Part shown: in pieces, positions 35,562 through 42,787 of the stretch
How the letters are laid out: each line of letters begins with the position of its first letter
Numbering within the stretch: position 1 is the first letter of the stretch
Assembly (NCBI GenBank): GCA_035551675.1
Contig: DASZMV010000035.1
Location: forward strand, 4,541 to 68,540
Direction of reading: 5' to 3'
DNA: 64,000 nt
DNA from: JAFECT01 sp035551675
GTDB taxonomy: Bacteria > Pseudomonadota > Alphaproteobacteria > Caulobacterales > Caulobacteraceae
The notes under the pieces: generated by a model
The model's input: the letters and a program-made list of their open reading frames with translations, nothing else
Told to the model about the DNA's origin: nothing
Databases searched by the model: none
Position numbers and translations under genes: made by a program

Positions 35562-37241
35562 TCAGGCGTCCGCAGCGGCTTCGACATAGTCGCCCAACGC
35601 GGCGTCGCCGGACTCGTCGCCAGAGGCTTCGCCCTCTTCGCCCTCGACTTCTTCGGACGCCGGCGGTTCGAGCTCGGAGGCGTCGATCCAGCCCGCCGCA
35701 ACGCGCGCGCGCAGGATCAGCATCTCGGCGTCCTCGACCGAGAGCGCGAAGCTCTCGAGCACGCCCGGGGTGCGCACGCGCTGACCGTCCTGGGTGTCGT
35801 AGCCGCCGCGCACCTCGTCGGTGGCGAGGTCGGCCAGGTCCTCGACCGTCTTCACCCCGGCCTCGCCGAGCGCGACCATCATGGGCAGCGTCAGGCCCTC
35901 GATCTCGAGCAAGCCGTCCTCGACGCCGAGCTCCTTGCGCTTGGCGTCCAGCGCAGCCGCTTCGCGGTCGAGGAATTCGCGGGCGCGGGTCTGAATTTCC
36001 TGGGCGGTGTCTTCGTCGAAGCCTTCGATCGAAGCCACTTCATGCTCTTCGACATAGGCCAGATCTTCGATGGTGGCGAAGCCTTCGGTGACCAGCAGCT
36101 GGGCGATGACTTCGTCAACGTCGAGCGCTTCCTGGAACAGCGCCGTGCGCTCGGTGAATTCGCGCTGACGACGCTCGCTGTCCTGCGCCTCGGTGATGAT
36201 GTCGATCTGCCAGCCGGTGAGCTGCGAAGCGAGGCGCACATTCTGGCCGCGGCGGCCGATGGCCAGCGAGAGCTGCTCGTCGGGCACCACCACTTCGACG
36301 CGCTCTTCGTCCTCGTCGAGCACCACCTTGGTGACTTCCGCCGGCGCCAGACCGTTGACGATGAAGGTCGCTTCGTCCGGCGACCACGAGATGATGTCGA
36401 TCTTCTCGCCCTGCAGTTCGGCCACCACCGCCTGCACGCGCGAGCCGCGCATGCCGACGCAGGCGCCGACCGGATCGATCGACCCGTCGTTGGAGAGCAC
36501 CGCCATCTTGGCGCGCGAGCCCGGATCGCGGGCGACCGCGCGGATCTCGATCACGCCGTCGTAGACTTCCGGCACTTCCTGCGCGAACAGCTTGGCCATG
36601 AAACCCGGATGGGCGCGCGATAGCATGATCTGCGGGCCCTTGGTCTCACGCCGCACGTCGTAGATGTACGAGCGGATGCGGTCGCCGAGGTTAAAGATCT
36701 CGCGCGGGATCGACTGGTCCCGGCGCATGACGCCTTCGCCGCGGCCGAGGTCGACGATGACGTTGCCGTATTCGACGCGCTTGACCACGCCGTTGACGAT
36801 CTCGCCGGAGCGATCCTTGAACTCTTCGTACTGACGCTCGCGTTCCGCCTCGCGCACTTTGTGGGTAACCACTTGGCGCGCCATCTGCGTCTGCACCCGG
36901 CCGAATTCGAACGGCGGCAGGGTCTCGACGTATTCCTTGCCGACGAAGGCCTCTTTATCCGACTTCTTCGCGTCGGCGAGCGACTGGAAGGCGTAGGTGT
37001 TTTCGATCGGCTCCTCGTCGTCGACCACGGTGACCACGCGCGTCAACGCGAGCTCGCCGGTCTTCGGATCGATCACCGCGCGGATGTCGTGCTCGGCGCC
37101 GTAGCGCGCGCGCGCCGCCTTCTGGATCGCTTCCTCGATGGCGGCGATGACGATCTCTTTCTCGATCGACTTCTCGCGCGCGACGGCGTCGGCGATCTGC
37201 AGCAGCTCTAAACGGTTGGCGCTGATTCCGGTGAGGGCCAT
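35562..37241 (-). CDS. nusA: Transcription termination/antitermination factor NusA
   Basis: This 559-residue protein has the NusA N-domain (LELLQIADAVAREKSIEKEIVIAAIEEAIQKAARARYG), an S1 domain (SGEIVNGVVKRVEYGNVIVDLGRGEGVM), KH1/KH2 domains (PVGACVGMRGSRVQAVVAELQGEKIDII and LAIGRRGQNVRLASQLTG), and a C-terminal helix-hairpin-helix and acidic tail. It modulates RNA polymerase pausing, termination and rRNA antitermination. Its ATG overlaps the rimP stop by one base (TGATG). Confidence 0.98.
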   Translation of the reverse strand: MALTGISANRLELLQIADAVAREKSIEKEIVIAAIEEAIQKAARARYGAEHDIRAVIDPKTGELALTRVVTVVDDEEPIENTYAFQSLADAKKSDKEAFVGKEYVETLPPFEFGRVQTQMARQVVTHKVREAERERQYEEFKDRSGEIVNGVVKRVEYGNVIVDLGRGEGVMRRDQSIPREIFNLGDRIRSYIYDVRRETKGPQIMLSRAHPGFMAKLFAQEVPEVYDGVIEIRAVARDPGSRAKMAVLSNDGSIDPVGACVGMRGSRVQAVVAELQGEKIDIISWSPDEATFIVNGLAPAEVTKVVLDEDEERVEVVVPDEQLSLAIGRRGQNVRLASQLTGWQIDIITEAQDSERRQREFTERTALFQEALDVDEVIAQLLVTEGFATIEDLAYVEEHEVASIEGFDEDTAQEIQTRAREFLDREAAALDAKRKELGVEDGLLEIEGLTLPMMVALGEAGVKTVEDLADLATDEVRGGYDTQDGQRVRTPGVLESFALSVEDAEMLILRARVAAGWIDASELEPPASEEVEGEEGEASGDESGDAALGDYVEAAADA

Positions 37242-37810
37242 CAGGCTTCTTCCTCTTCTTGGTGGTCGTTTGAGTGTTCGGGTGAATCTTCTTCGGACGC
37301 GATGCGCTCAGCGCGGCGCTTGGCGCCGGCCTCCATCAGGGCGTCGTTGAGCACGAGCTTGGCGTCACTAATCCAGGCGAAGGGGACGAGCGCGGTCTCC
37401 GCCTCGCCCTCCAGGTCGATCGCGACATTGTCGCCGTCGACGCCGGCCAGCACGCCTTTGAAGCGCTTGCGGTTCTCGGCCAGGCGGTCGAGCTCGACCC
37501 GGGCCTCGAAGCCCTCGTAGGTGGTGAAATCCTTGAGCCGGGTCAGGGGCCGGTCGATGCCGGGGGTCGAGACCTCCAGCACATATTCGCCCTGGATCGG
37601 GTCGGCGCCCTCCAGGACCTCGCTGACCGCCCGCGACAGGGCGGTGCAATCCTCGATGGTCATATCCCCGGACGCGTCCTCGGCCATGATCTGCAGGATC
37701 CGGCGGTGGCCCCCGGTGAGGCGCAGGCGGACGATCTCGTAGCCCGCGGCCTCGGCCACAGGATCGAGCAATTCCAACAGCTTACGGTCCTCAGACGTCT
37801 TGGTTCGCAC
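37241..37810 (-). CDS. rimP: Ribosome maturation factor RimP
   Basis: This 189-residue protein has the RimP N-domain (LLELLDPVAEAAGYEIVRLRLTGG, IMAEDASGDMTIEDCTALSRAVSEVLEGADPIQGEYVLEVSTPGIDRPLTR) and a C-terminal SH3-like domain. It assists 30S maturation. The GTG at 37810 is chosen because relatives begin M-R-x-K-T-x-E-D at this place; upstream TTG codons fall inside a terminator. It is the first gene of the rimP-nusA-ylxR-infB operon. Confidence 0.95.
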   Translation of the reverse strand: MRTKTSEDRKLLELLDPVAEAAGYEIVRLRLTGGHRRILQIMAEDASGDMTIEDCTALSRAVSEVLEGADPIQGEYVLEVSTPGIDRPLTRLKDFTTYEGFEARVELDRLAENRKRFKGVLAGVDGDNVAIDLEGEAETALVPFAWISDAKLVLNDALMEAGAKRRAERIASEEDSPEHSNDHQEEEEA

Positions 37811-37826
37811 GGGTCCCAAAACCAAC

Positions 37827-37856
37827 AAAAAAGCGGCGGGCCTTCCGGCCGCCGCT
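37827..37856 (-). terminator. Terminator-like hairpin immediately before rimP
   Basis: Arms 37832-37842 and 37847-37856 pair with a single-base bulge around a TTCC loop and are followed in minus sense by TTTTTT (37832-37827). The T-tract ends 16 nt before the rimP GTG. It may end the transcript of the upstream gene 37937-38737, or act as an attenuator in the rimP leader, because no room for a promoter is left between it and rimP. Confidence 0.8.
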
Positions 37857-37894
37857 CGAAAATCCCATCCGGGATAAACGATCGATGTGAGGGC

Positions 37895-37923
37895 GATATA
37901 GGCGCTTTCAGAGGGGTTGTCAG
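37895..37923 (-). promoter_or_regulatory. Candidate promoter for rimP-nusA-infB
   Basis: On the minus strand CTGACA (37918-37923) and TATATC (37895-37900) are separated by 17 bp, fitting a housekeeping promoter. Transcription would begin about 75 nt before rimP and cross the terminator-like hairpin. Confidence 0.45.
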
Positions 37924-37936
37924 CCCCCTGCGACTG

Positions 37937-38737
37937 TCAGCCGGCGCTAAGAGCGCAGAGACCCGTGCAATCGGTTCGTTGGAACACGGCTCTCAATCTG
38001 TGAAGCTTCTCCTGCGTGGCGTCGGCCAGCCCGGCCGTTCGTCCGACCTTGTCGATGACCGCGATGACCATTGCGCGGTCCTGCGGCGGCATCGCCGCGG
38101 CATAGACATCCGCCCAGCGAAGCGCTTCGTTCAAAACGACGTCCCGATTAGCCGCCCGCCAGGGCTCGGCCTGCGTGAGGGCGGTGGCTTCAAAAAGCTC
38201 CAGGAAACCGGTGCGCATCATAACAAGCGCTTGTTTGCGCGCGTCGGTCATTTGTTCAGGCGGCAGCGTCGCAAGAAAAGTCTGGAGCGCGGGGATCGAC
38301 TTGGCATCGCACACAATGCTGAAGCGCACCGCGAGCGTCACTTCATCCTGATACGTCATGCCGTTCGAGGATTCGAGCAGAATGAGCTTCTGCGCAATTT
38401 CGGATTTGGACGCTTTCGGATCGATGCCGGAGCGTTTCAACCCGTGGAGGATATATCCGTATTCGGCCTTTGTCGCAGCACGGCAAAGGTCGGCGGCGTC
38501 CGAAAGTGAAATTGAAGAGTTGGTGAGCGTGTCCGCATCGAATGCGGTGCGAATGAGCGCCGCGTCGGACACGTTAGACAAACGGGGAGGTGGTGCCGCG
38601 CGCAAATCGGCGTCGGCGGCCTCCTTGGCCAATTTGATCTCCGCCGCTTTGATTTGATCTAGACTCACGGCCGCCAGAGAGGGAGCTGCGGAAGAAAGTG
38701 CGGTGACAAGGGCCGCCAAGCCGAGAAGCTTACGCAT
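37937..38737 (-). CDS. Unrecognised secreted protein
   Basis: This 266-residue protein has a signal peptide (MRKLLGLAALVTALSSAAPSLA) and a largely helical mature part. Cys residues appear in DLCRAA, IVCDAKS and DCTGLCALSAG. A GGGGG stretch serves as ribosome site before ATG 38737. I recognise no domain. Local GC is lower than in neighbouring genes. It is divergent from the enoyl-CoA hydratase-like gene and sits upstream of the rimP operon. Confidence 0.75.
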   Translation of the reverse strand: MRKLLGLAALVTALSSAAPSLAAVSLDQIKAAEIKLAKEAADADLRAAPPPRLSNVSDAALIRTAFDADTLTNSSISLSDAADLCRAATKAEYGYILHGLKRSGIDPKASKSEIAQKLILLESSNGMTYQDEVTLAVRFSIVCDAKSIPALQTFLATLPPEQMTDARKQALVMMRTGFLELFEATALTQAEPWRAANRDVVLNEALRWADVYAAAMPPQDRAMVIAVIDKVGRTAGLADATQEKLHRLRAVFQRTDCTGLCALSAG

Positions 38738-38857
38738 CGAATACCCCCGCCCGAGGATGGGCCCTGATCGCGTCTAGAGACCGCGGTCCGGCTTGGCAAC
38801 AAATCGGGCCGTTGTGCTGGTAATATGTCGCAGCCCTTGGAAGGCACTGGGGAATTC

Positions 38858-39625
38858 ATGCCCGACGACCTCGTTCTCAAAGCTGTCGAAGGGCCGGTCG
38901 CGCGGCTGACGCTGAACGATCCGGGCCGAGCCAACGTGCTGTCCGCCGCAATGATGGCGGCGCTGGCCGAGGCGCTCGCTGAAGTCAACGCGAACGCCTC
39001 CGTGCGCGTCATTGTCCTCTCCGCGGAAGGCCGTGTGTTTTGCGCCGGACACGATCTCGCAGAACTGCGCGCCTGTGACGCGACGCAGGCGCAGACCCTG
39101 TTCGATCAGTGTTCGGAATTGATGATGGCGATCGGTGCGTCGCGGGCGCCGGTGATTGCGCGGGTGCAGGGCGCGGCGGTCGCTGCGGGATGTCAGTTGG
39201 TGGCGAGTTGCGATCTTGCTTACGCGGCGGACACGGCGAAGTTCGCGGTGTCGGGGATCAACCTCGGTCTGTTCTGTTCGACGCCGGGCGTTGCGCTCGG
39301 GCGCGCGGTCGGACGCAAGGCGGCGACCGAGATGTTGCTGACCGGCAAGTTCGTCGATGCAGAGCGCGCGCAGGTTCTGGGCCTGATCAATCGTGCGGTG
39401 ACGGCCGCCGAACTCGACGCCGTTGTGGACGAAGCCGCAAGCACGATCGCCGCCAAGGCGCCTGACGCCATTGCGCTCGGCAAGTCGGTGTTTCGTCGTC
39501 AGAGTGAAGCGCCGTTGGCGCAGGCTTACGAAATCGCCTCGCGCGCCATGGTCGAGAATCTCGCGTTCGAGAGCGCCGAGACTGGCATCGATGCGTTTCT
39601 CGCGCGACCCGCGAAACAAAGCTGA
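38858..39625 (+). CDS. Enoyl-CoA hydratase/isomerase family protein (ECHDC3-like)
   Basis: This 255-residue crotonase-fold protein has LTLNDPGRANVLSAAMMAAL, the first oxyanion-hole segment VFCAGHDLAEL and the second GAAVAAGCQLVASCDLAYAA, then GINLGLFCSTPGVALGRAVGRK. FCSTP after GLF is typical of the ECHDC3 branch, where the usual catalytic Glu is not conserved, so the reaction is uncertain. ATG 38858 is preferred to ATG 38825 because a GGGGAA precedes it. It is followed 11 nt later by the DUF1428 gene. Confidence 0.88.
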   Translation: MPDDLVLKAVEGPVARLTLNDPGRANVLSAAMMAALAEALAEVNANASVRVIVLSAEGRVFCAGHDLAELRACDATQAQTLFDQCSELMMAIGASRAPVIARVQGAAVAAGCQLVASCDLAYAADTAKFAVSGINLGLFCSTPGVALGRAVGRKAATEMLLTGKFVDAERAQVLGLINRAVTAAELDAVVDEAASTIAAKAPDAIALGKSVFRRQSEAPLAQAYEIASRAMVENLAFESAETGIDAFLARPAKQS

Positions 39626-39636
39626 GGAGTCCCGCC

Positions 39637-39996
39637 ATGTACGTCTGTGGATTGGTCATCCCCGTGCCCGCGGACCGGATGGACGCCTATCGGCGCTGGG
39701 CGGAGAGCGGGGCGGCGTTCTTCAAGGAATACGGCTGTCTCGAGATCGTCGAGAGCTGGGAGGACTTCGTGCCCAACGGCAAGCAGACCGACTTTCGCAA
39801 GGCGGTCGCCGCCAAGGCAGGCGAGAAGATCGTCTTCACCTGGCAGATCTGGCCGGACAAGGAGTCGTTCGTCGCGGCGGAAAACAAGATGCACGAAGAC
39901 CCGCGCATGGACTCGGCCGGCGAGCCGCCGTTCGATGCGAAACGCCTGATCCTCGGCTGTTTCCAGCCGGTGTTTACGATGGGCCGCGAAGGTTGA
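39637..39996 (+). CDS. DUF1428 family protein
   Basis: This 119-residue protein has the DUF1428 features YVCGLVIPVPADRMDAYRRWAESGAAFFKEYGCLEIVESWEDFVPNGKQTDF and FTWQIWPDKESFVAAENKM. It is expected to adopt a dimeric ferredoxin-like fold, as in ABM/YciI-type domains. No reaction is known. GAGGAG precedes the ATG. It is probably co-transcribed with the preceding enoyl-CoA hydratase-like gene. Confidence 0.88.
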   Translation: MYVCGLVIPVPADRMDAYRRWAESGAAFFKEYGCLEIVESWEDFVPNGKQTDFRKAVAAKAGEKIVFTWQIWPDKESFVAAENKMHEDPRMDSAGEPPFDAKRLILGCFQPVFTMGREG

Positions 39997-40002
39997 CGAC
40001 CG

Positions 40003-40107
40003 TCACGCCTGCGGCGGCGGACCCTTGCGGCGGGACCAGAAGTGCCAGGCCACGCCGGCCAGAACGATGGCTGCGAACAGGACAATGACGAGGGCGCCCT
40101 GATCCAT
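40003..40107 (-). CDS. Predicted 34-residue membrane peptide downstream of trmB
   Basis: A small frame reads MDQGALVIVLFAAIVLAGVA, then WHFWSRRKGPPPQA. It would be one transmembrane helix with a basic tail, oriented with the C-terminus in the cytoplasm. It starts 13 nt after the trmB stop codon and ends 6 nt from the convergent DUF1428 gene. No strong ribosome site is seen, but it could be coupled to trmB. It may be chance. Confidence 0.45.
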   Translation of the reverse strand: MDQGALVIVLFAAIVLAGVAWHFWSRRKGPPPQA

Positions 40108-40120
40108 CACTGCTGATCCG

Positions 40121-40810
40121 TCATTGCCGCACGAACTCCAGATAGATCGGTTGGGTGTCGCCCAGGAGCTTGTCCTGGTAGCGAGTCGGGACGTGGTCGG
40201 CCGGGGCGAGGCGCCAGTCCGCGGCGCGTTCCGCTAACCATGCGAAGCGCGGTTCGCGCATCAGACGCTCCAGGGTCCAGGCCGCATAGTCCTTCCAGTC
40301 GGTGACGAAGCGCAGGCGGCCGCCCGGCTTCAGGACCCGCGCCAGCTCGGCGACCGTCTCGGCTTGGACGAAGCGGCGCTTGTGATGGCGGGTCTTGGGC
40401 CAAGGATCGGGGAACAAGATGAAGACCCGGTTTAGGCTCGCGTCGGGAAAGGCGTTCACCACGTCGCGCGCGTCGCCCGCGTGCAGGCGCACGTTTTCCA
40501 GCTTGCGTTCGTCGACGTGACGCAGCGCCGAGGCGACGCCGTTGAGGAACGGCTCGCAGCCGATGATCAATGTGTGTGCATGGCGCTCGGCCTGGGCGGC
40601 GAGATGCTCGCCGCCGCCGAAGCCGACTTCGAACCATACTTCGTCCGCATCCGGCATCAGCGCGCGCGGGTCGATGGCGCCCGACTTCGGATCGGGCACG
40701 GCGATGCGCGGCAACAGCGTGTCCATCAACGCCGCCTGCCGCGGTTTCAGGGTGCGCGACTTGATGCGCCCGAAGGAGCGCATCGGACCCCAGGTGGGCG
40801 TTTCAGGCAT
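40121..40810 (-). CDS. trmB: tRNA (guanine-N7-)-methyltransferase
   Basis: This 229-residue Rossmann methyltransferase has the SAM-binding motif WFEVGFGGGEHL, GCEPFLNGVASAL and the family signature ILFPDPWPKTRHHKRRFVQ. It methylates G46 in the tRNA variable loop. It follows metK, the producer of its methyl donor, across a palindrome-containing gap. The ATG at 40810 lies close to the family N-terminus. Confidence 0.97.
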   Translation of the reverse strand: MPETPTWGPMRSFGRIKSRTLKPRQAALMDTLLPRIAVPDPKSGAIDPRALMPDADEVWFEVGFGGGEHLAAQAERHAHTLIIGCEPFLNGVASALRHVDERKLENVRLHAGDARDVVNAFPDASLNRVFILFPDPWPKTRHHKRRFVQAETVAELARVLKPGGRLRFVTDWKDYAAWTLERLMREPRFAWLAERAADWRLAPADHVPTRYQDKLLGDTQPIYLEFVRQ

Positions 40811-40865
40811 GGGGACGCCCGCTTATCTGAACGGGATGCGATCCGCCCGGGCGCCGCGTTGAGGG

Positions 40866-41001
40866 TCGTGCTTGCTGGGTCCTCGACGCCGCGCGGCTGA
40901 CCGCCGCGCGTCGCCAAGGATGACGATAGCTTTTGAAGTTGGCGTCATCCTTGACGGGGAGGAGCGTCAGCTCCGAGCCGTCGAGGACCCAGCAAGCGCG
41001 A
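40866..41001. repeat. Palindromic intergenic element between trmB and metK
   Basis: Outer arms 40866-40888 and 40979-41001 pair with one mismatch (18 bp perfect in 40871-40888/40979-40996). Inner arms AAGGATGACG (40916-40925) and CGTCATCCTT (40943-40952) are perfect. Between them lie a GC-rich inverted segment (CCGCGCGG...CCGCGCG) on the left and GGAGCGTCAGCTCC on the right. It is unlike the three elements at 14.8-20.5 kb. No coding role is seen. Confidence 0.88.
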
Positions 41002-41043
41002 CCTTGCGGCGCACCATGGTTGTTCGTGTTCAAACGCCGGCGC

Positions 41044-42207
41044 CTAGACCGCGCGGCGCAGGTCCTCGACCAGGTCGGTGCGCTCCCAGCCGAAGCCGCC
41101 CTCGTTGTCGGGCTGGCGGCCGAAGTGGCCATAGGCCGCGGTGCGGCCGTAGATGGGCCGGTTCAGGCCCAGGTGCTCGCGGATGGCGCGCGGGGTGAGG
41201 CCGCCCATCATTTCGGGCAGCAGGCCCTCGAGCCGCGCCTCGTCGACCTGGCCGGTGCCGTGGGTGTCGACATAGAAGCTGAGCGGACGCGCGACGCCGA
41301 TGGCGTAGCTGACCTGGATGGTGCAGCGCGCGGCGAGGCCCGCGGCCACCACGTTCTTGGCCAGATAGCGGCAGGCGTAGGCGGCCGAGCGATCGACCTT
41401 GGTCGGGTCCTTGCCCGAGAACGCGCCGCCGCCGTGGGGCGAGGCGCCGCCGTAGGTGTCGACGATGATCTTGCGCCCGGTGAGGCCCGTGTCGCCGTCG
41501 GGGCCGCCGATGACGAACACGCCGGTCGGATTGACGATCCACTCGGCGCCGTCGAGCAGGTGTCCGGGCATGACTTCACGAACGTAGGGTTCGATCAGCC
41601 TGTGCACGTCTTCGGAGGTCAGGCCCTCGCGATGCTGGTGCGAAACCACGATCTTGAGCGCGCGGATCGGCTTGCCGTTTTCGTAGAGCAGGGTGACCTG
41701 GCTCTTGGCGTCGGGTTCGAGTTCGGGGCGCTCGCCTGAGCGGCGCGCCTCGGCCAGGCGGCGCAGGATGTTGTGCGCATACTGCAGCGTTGCAGGCATC
41801 AGCTCGGGCGTCTCGTCGGTGGCGAAGCCGAACATGATGCCCTGGTCGCCGGCGCCTTCGTCCTTGTCGCCCGCAGCGTCGACGCCGACGGCAATGTCGG
41901 CGGACTGGGCGTGCAGCCAGCAATCGAAGTCGGCGCGCTCCCAGTGGAAGCCGTCCTGGGCGTAGCCGATGTCCTTCACCGCCGCGCGGACCTTTTCCTC
42001 AAGGCTGTCGATGACGCCTTCGGGACCGCGCACCTCGCCCGCCAGCACGATGCGGTTGGTGGTGACCAGGGTTTCGCAGGCGACGCGCGCCTCGGGCTCG
42101 GCCGAAAGGAAGGCGTCGACCACCGTGTCGGAGATGCGGTCGGCCACCTTGTCGGGATGGCCTTCGGATACGCTTTCGCTGGTGAAGATGTAGGACGGAC
42201 GGATCAA
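41044..42207 (-). CDS. metK: S-adenosylmethionine synthetase
   Basis: This 387-residue enzyme has FTSESVSEGHPDKVADRISD at the N-terminus, then GDKDEGAGDQGIMFGFATDETPE and GGPDGDTGLTGRKIIVDTYGG with ATP- and metal-binding residues. GGGAFSGKDPTKVDRSAAYA completes the set. It makes SAM from methionine and ATP. The start appears to be TTG at 42207 (IRPSYIFTSES); no in-frame ATG or GTG lies upstream in a fitting place. A regulatory inverted repeat lies 80 bp before it. Confidence 0.97.
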   Translation of the reverse strand: MIRPSYIFTSESVSEGHPDKVADRISDTVVDAFLSAEPEARVACETLVTTNRIVLAGEVRGPEGVIDSLEEKVRAAVKDIGYAQDGFHWERADFDCWLHAQSADIAVGVDAAGDKDEGAGDQGIMFGFATDETPELMPATLQYAHNILRRLAEARRSGERPELEPDAKSQVTLLYENGKPIRALKIVVSHQHREGLTSEDVHRLIEPYVREVMPGHLLDGAEWIVNPTGVFVIGGPDGDTGLTGRKIIVDTYGGASPHGGGAFSGKDPTKVDRSAAYACRYLAKNVVAAGLAARCTIQVSYAIGVARPLSFYVDTHGTGQVDEARLEGLLPEMMGGLTPRAIREHLGLNRPIYGRTAAYGHFGRQPDNEGGFGWERTDLVEDLRRAV

Positions 42208-42287
42208 GGACAGGTCCCCGCGAAGGATGGATTGGCGCGCGACGAAGGGGGACCGGCCTTCCTACGCCGCGCACCGGCGCGCGGACC

Positions 42288-42307
42288 ATATAAAGATATC
42301 CTTATAT
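42288..42307. promoter_or_regulatory. 20-bp near-perfect inverted repeat upstream of metK (probable operator)
   Basis: ATATAAAGATATCCTTATAT is a palindrome except for one mismatched pair. It stands out as an AT-rich island in GC-rich DNA, in the 128-bp gap between the xre and metK genes. Similar ATATAAAGATATCTTTATAT boxes are, from memory, associated with methionine/SAM-cycle genes in alphaproteobacteria and attributed to ArsR-type SAM/SAH regulators. The regulator is not in the window, unless it is the adjacent XRE protein. Confidence 0.65.
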
Positions 42308-42335
42308 CCGCAACGCGCGATCGGCCCTTCGCGCA

Positions 42336-42749
42336 TCAATCGTCGTCGTCGTCATCCTCGGCCAGGGTGCGGACCAGTTCGAGCACGCGCCGGCGATACT
42401 TCGGATTGAGCTTGGGCAGGAGCGACGCCAGCTCGATGCCCTCGGGCGTCATCAGAAACTGGTGCAGGGACTGCTCCTGGAGCGAACGGCCCGGTAGCGC
42501 GGCCTCGGCGGCCAGGCCGTCGAAGAAATAGGCCGGCGCGACATCCAGGAAACGCGCGATCTCGAACAGTTTGGAGGCGGAGACGCGGTTGGCGCCGCGC
42601 TCGTACTTCTGAACCTGCTGGAACGTCAGACCCAGCGCGTCGGCGAGCTTCTCCTGGCTCATGCCCAGGAGTTTGCGCCGCATCCGGACCCGTGCGCCCA
42701 CGTGCAGGTCAATAGGATTGGGCGAACGATCTTCGAAGCTGAGACTCAT
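42336..42749 (-). CDS. XRE-family transcriptional regulator
   Basis: This 137-residue protein has an N-terminal helix-turn-helix domain (IDLHVGARVRMRRKLLGMSQEKLADALGLTFQQVQKYERGANRVSASKLFEIARFLDV). A C-terminal part contains PAYFFDGL and an acidic end EDDDDDD. It resembles the small XRE regulators commonly found between lnt and metK in alphaproteobacteria. Its target is unknown; the inverted repeat before metK is a candidate. It is 38 bp from lnt. Confidence 0.9.
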   Translation of the reverse strand: MSLSFEDRSPNPIDLHVGARVRMRRKLLGMSQEKLADALGLTFQQVQKYERGANRVSASKLFEIARFLDVAPAYFFDGLAAEAALPGRSLQEQSLHQFLMTPEGIELASLLPKLNPKYRRRVLELVRTLAEDDDDDD

Positions 42750-42787
42750 GGACCTTCCCTCAGTGGAACGGCCCCCCAGCCCTCGTT

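Noticed and set aside
42208..42335. SAM-II riboswitch before metK
   Set aside because: The conserved SAM-II pseudoknot bases were not seen; the AT-rich palindrome is a better explanation.
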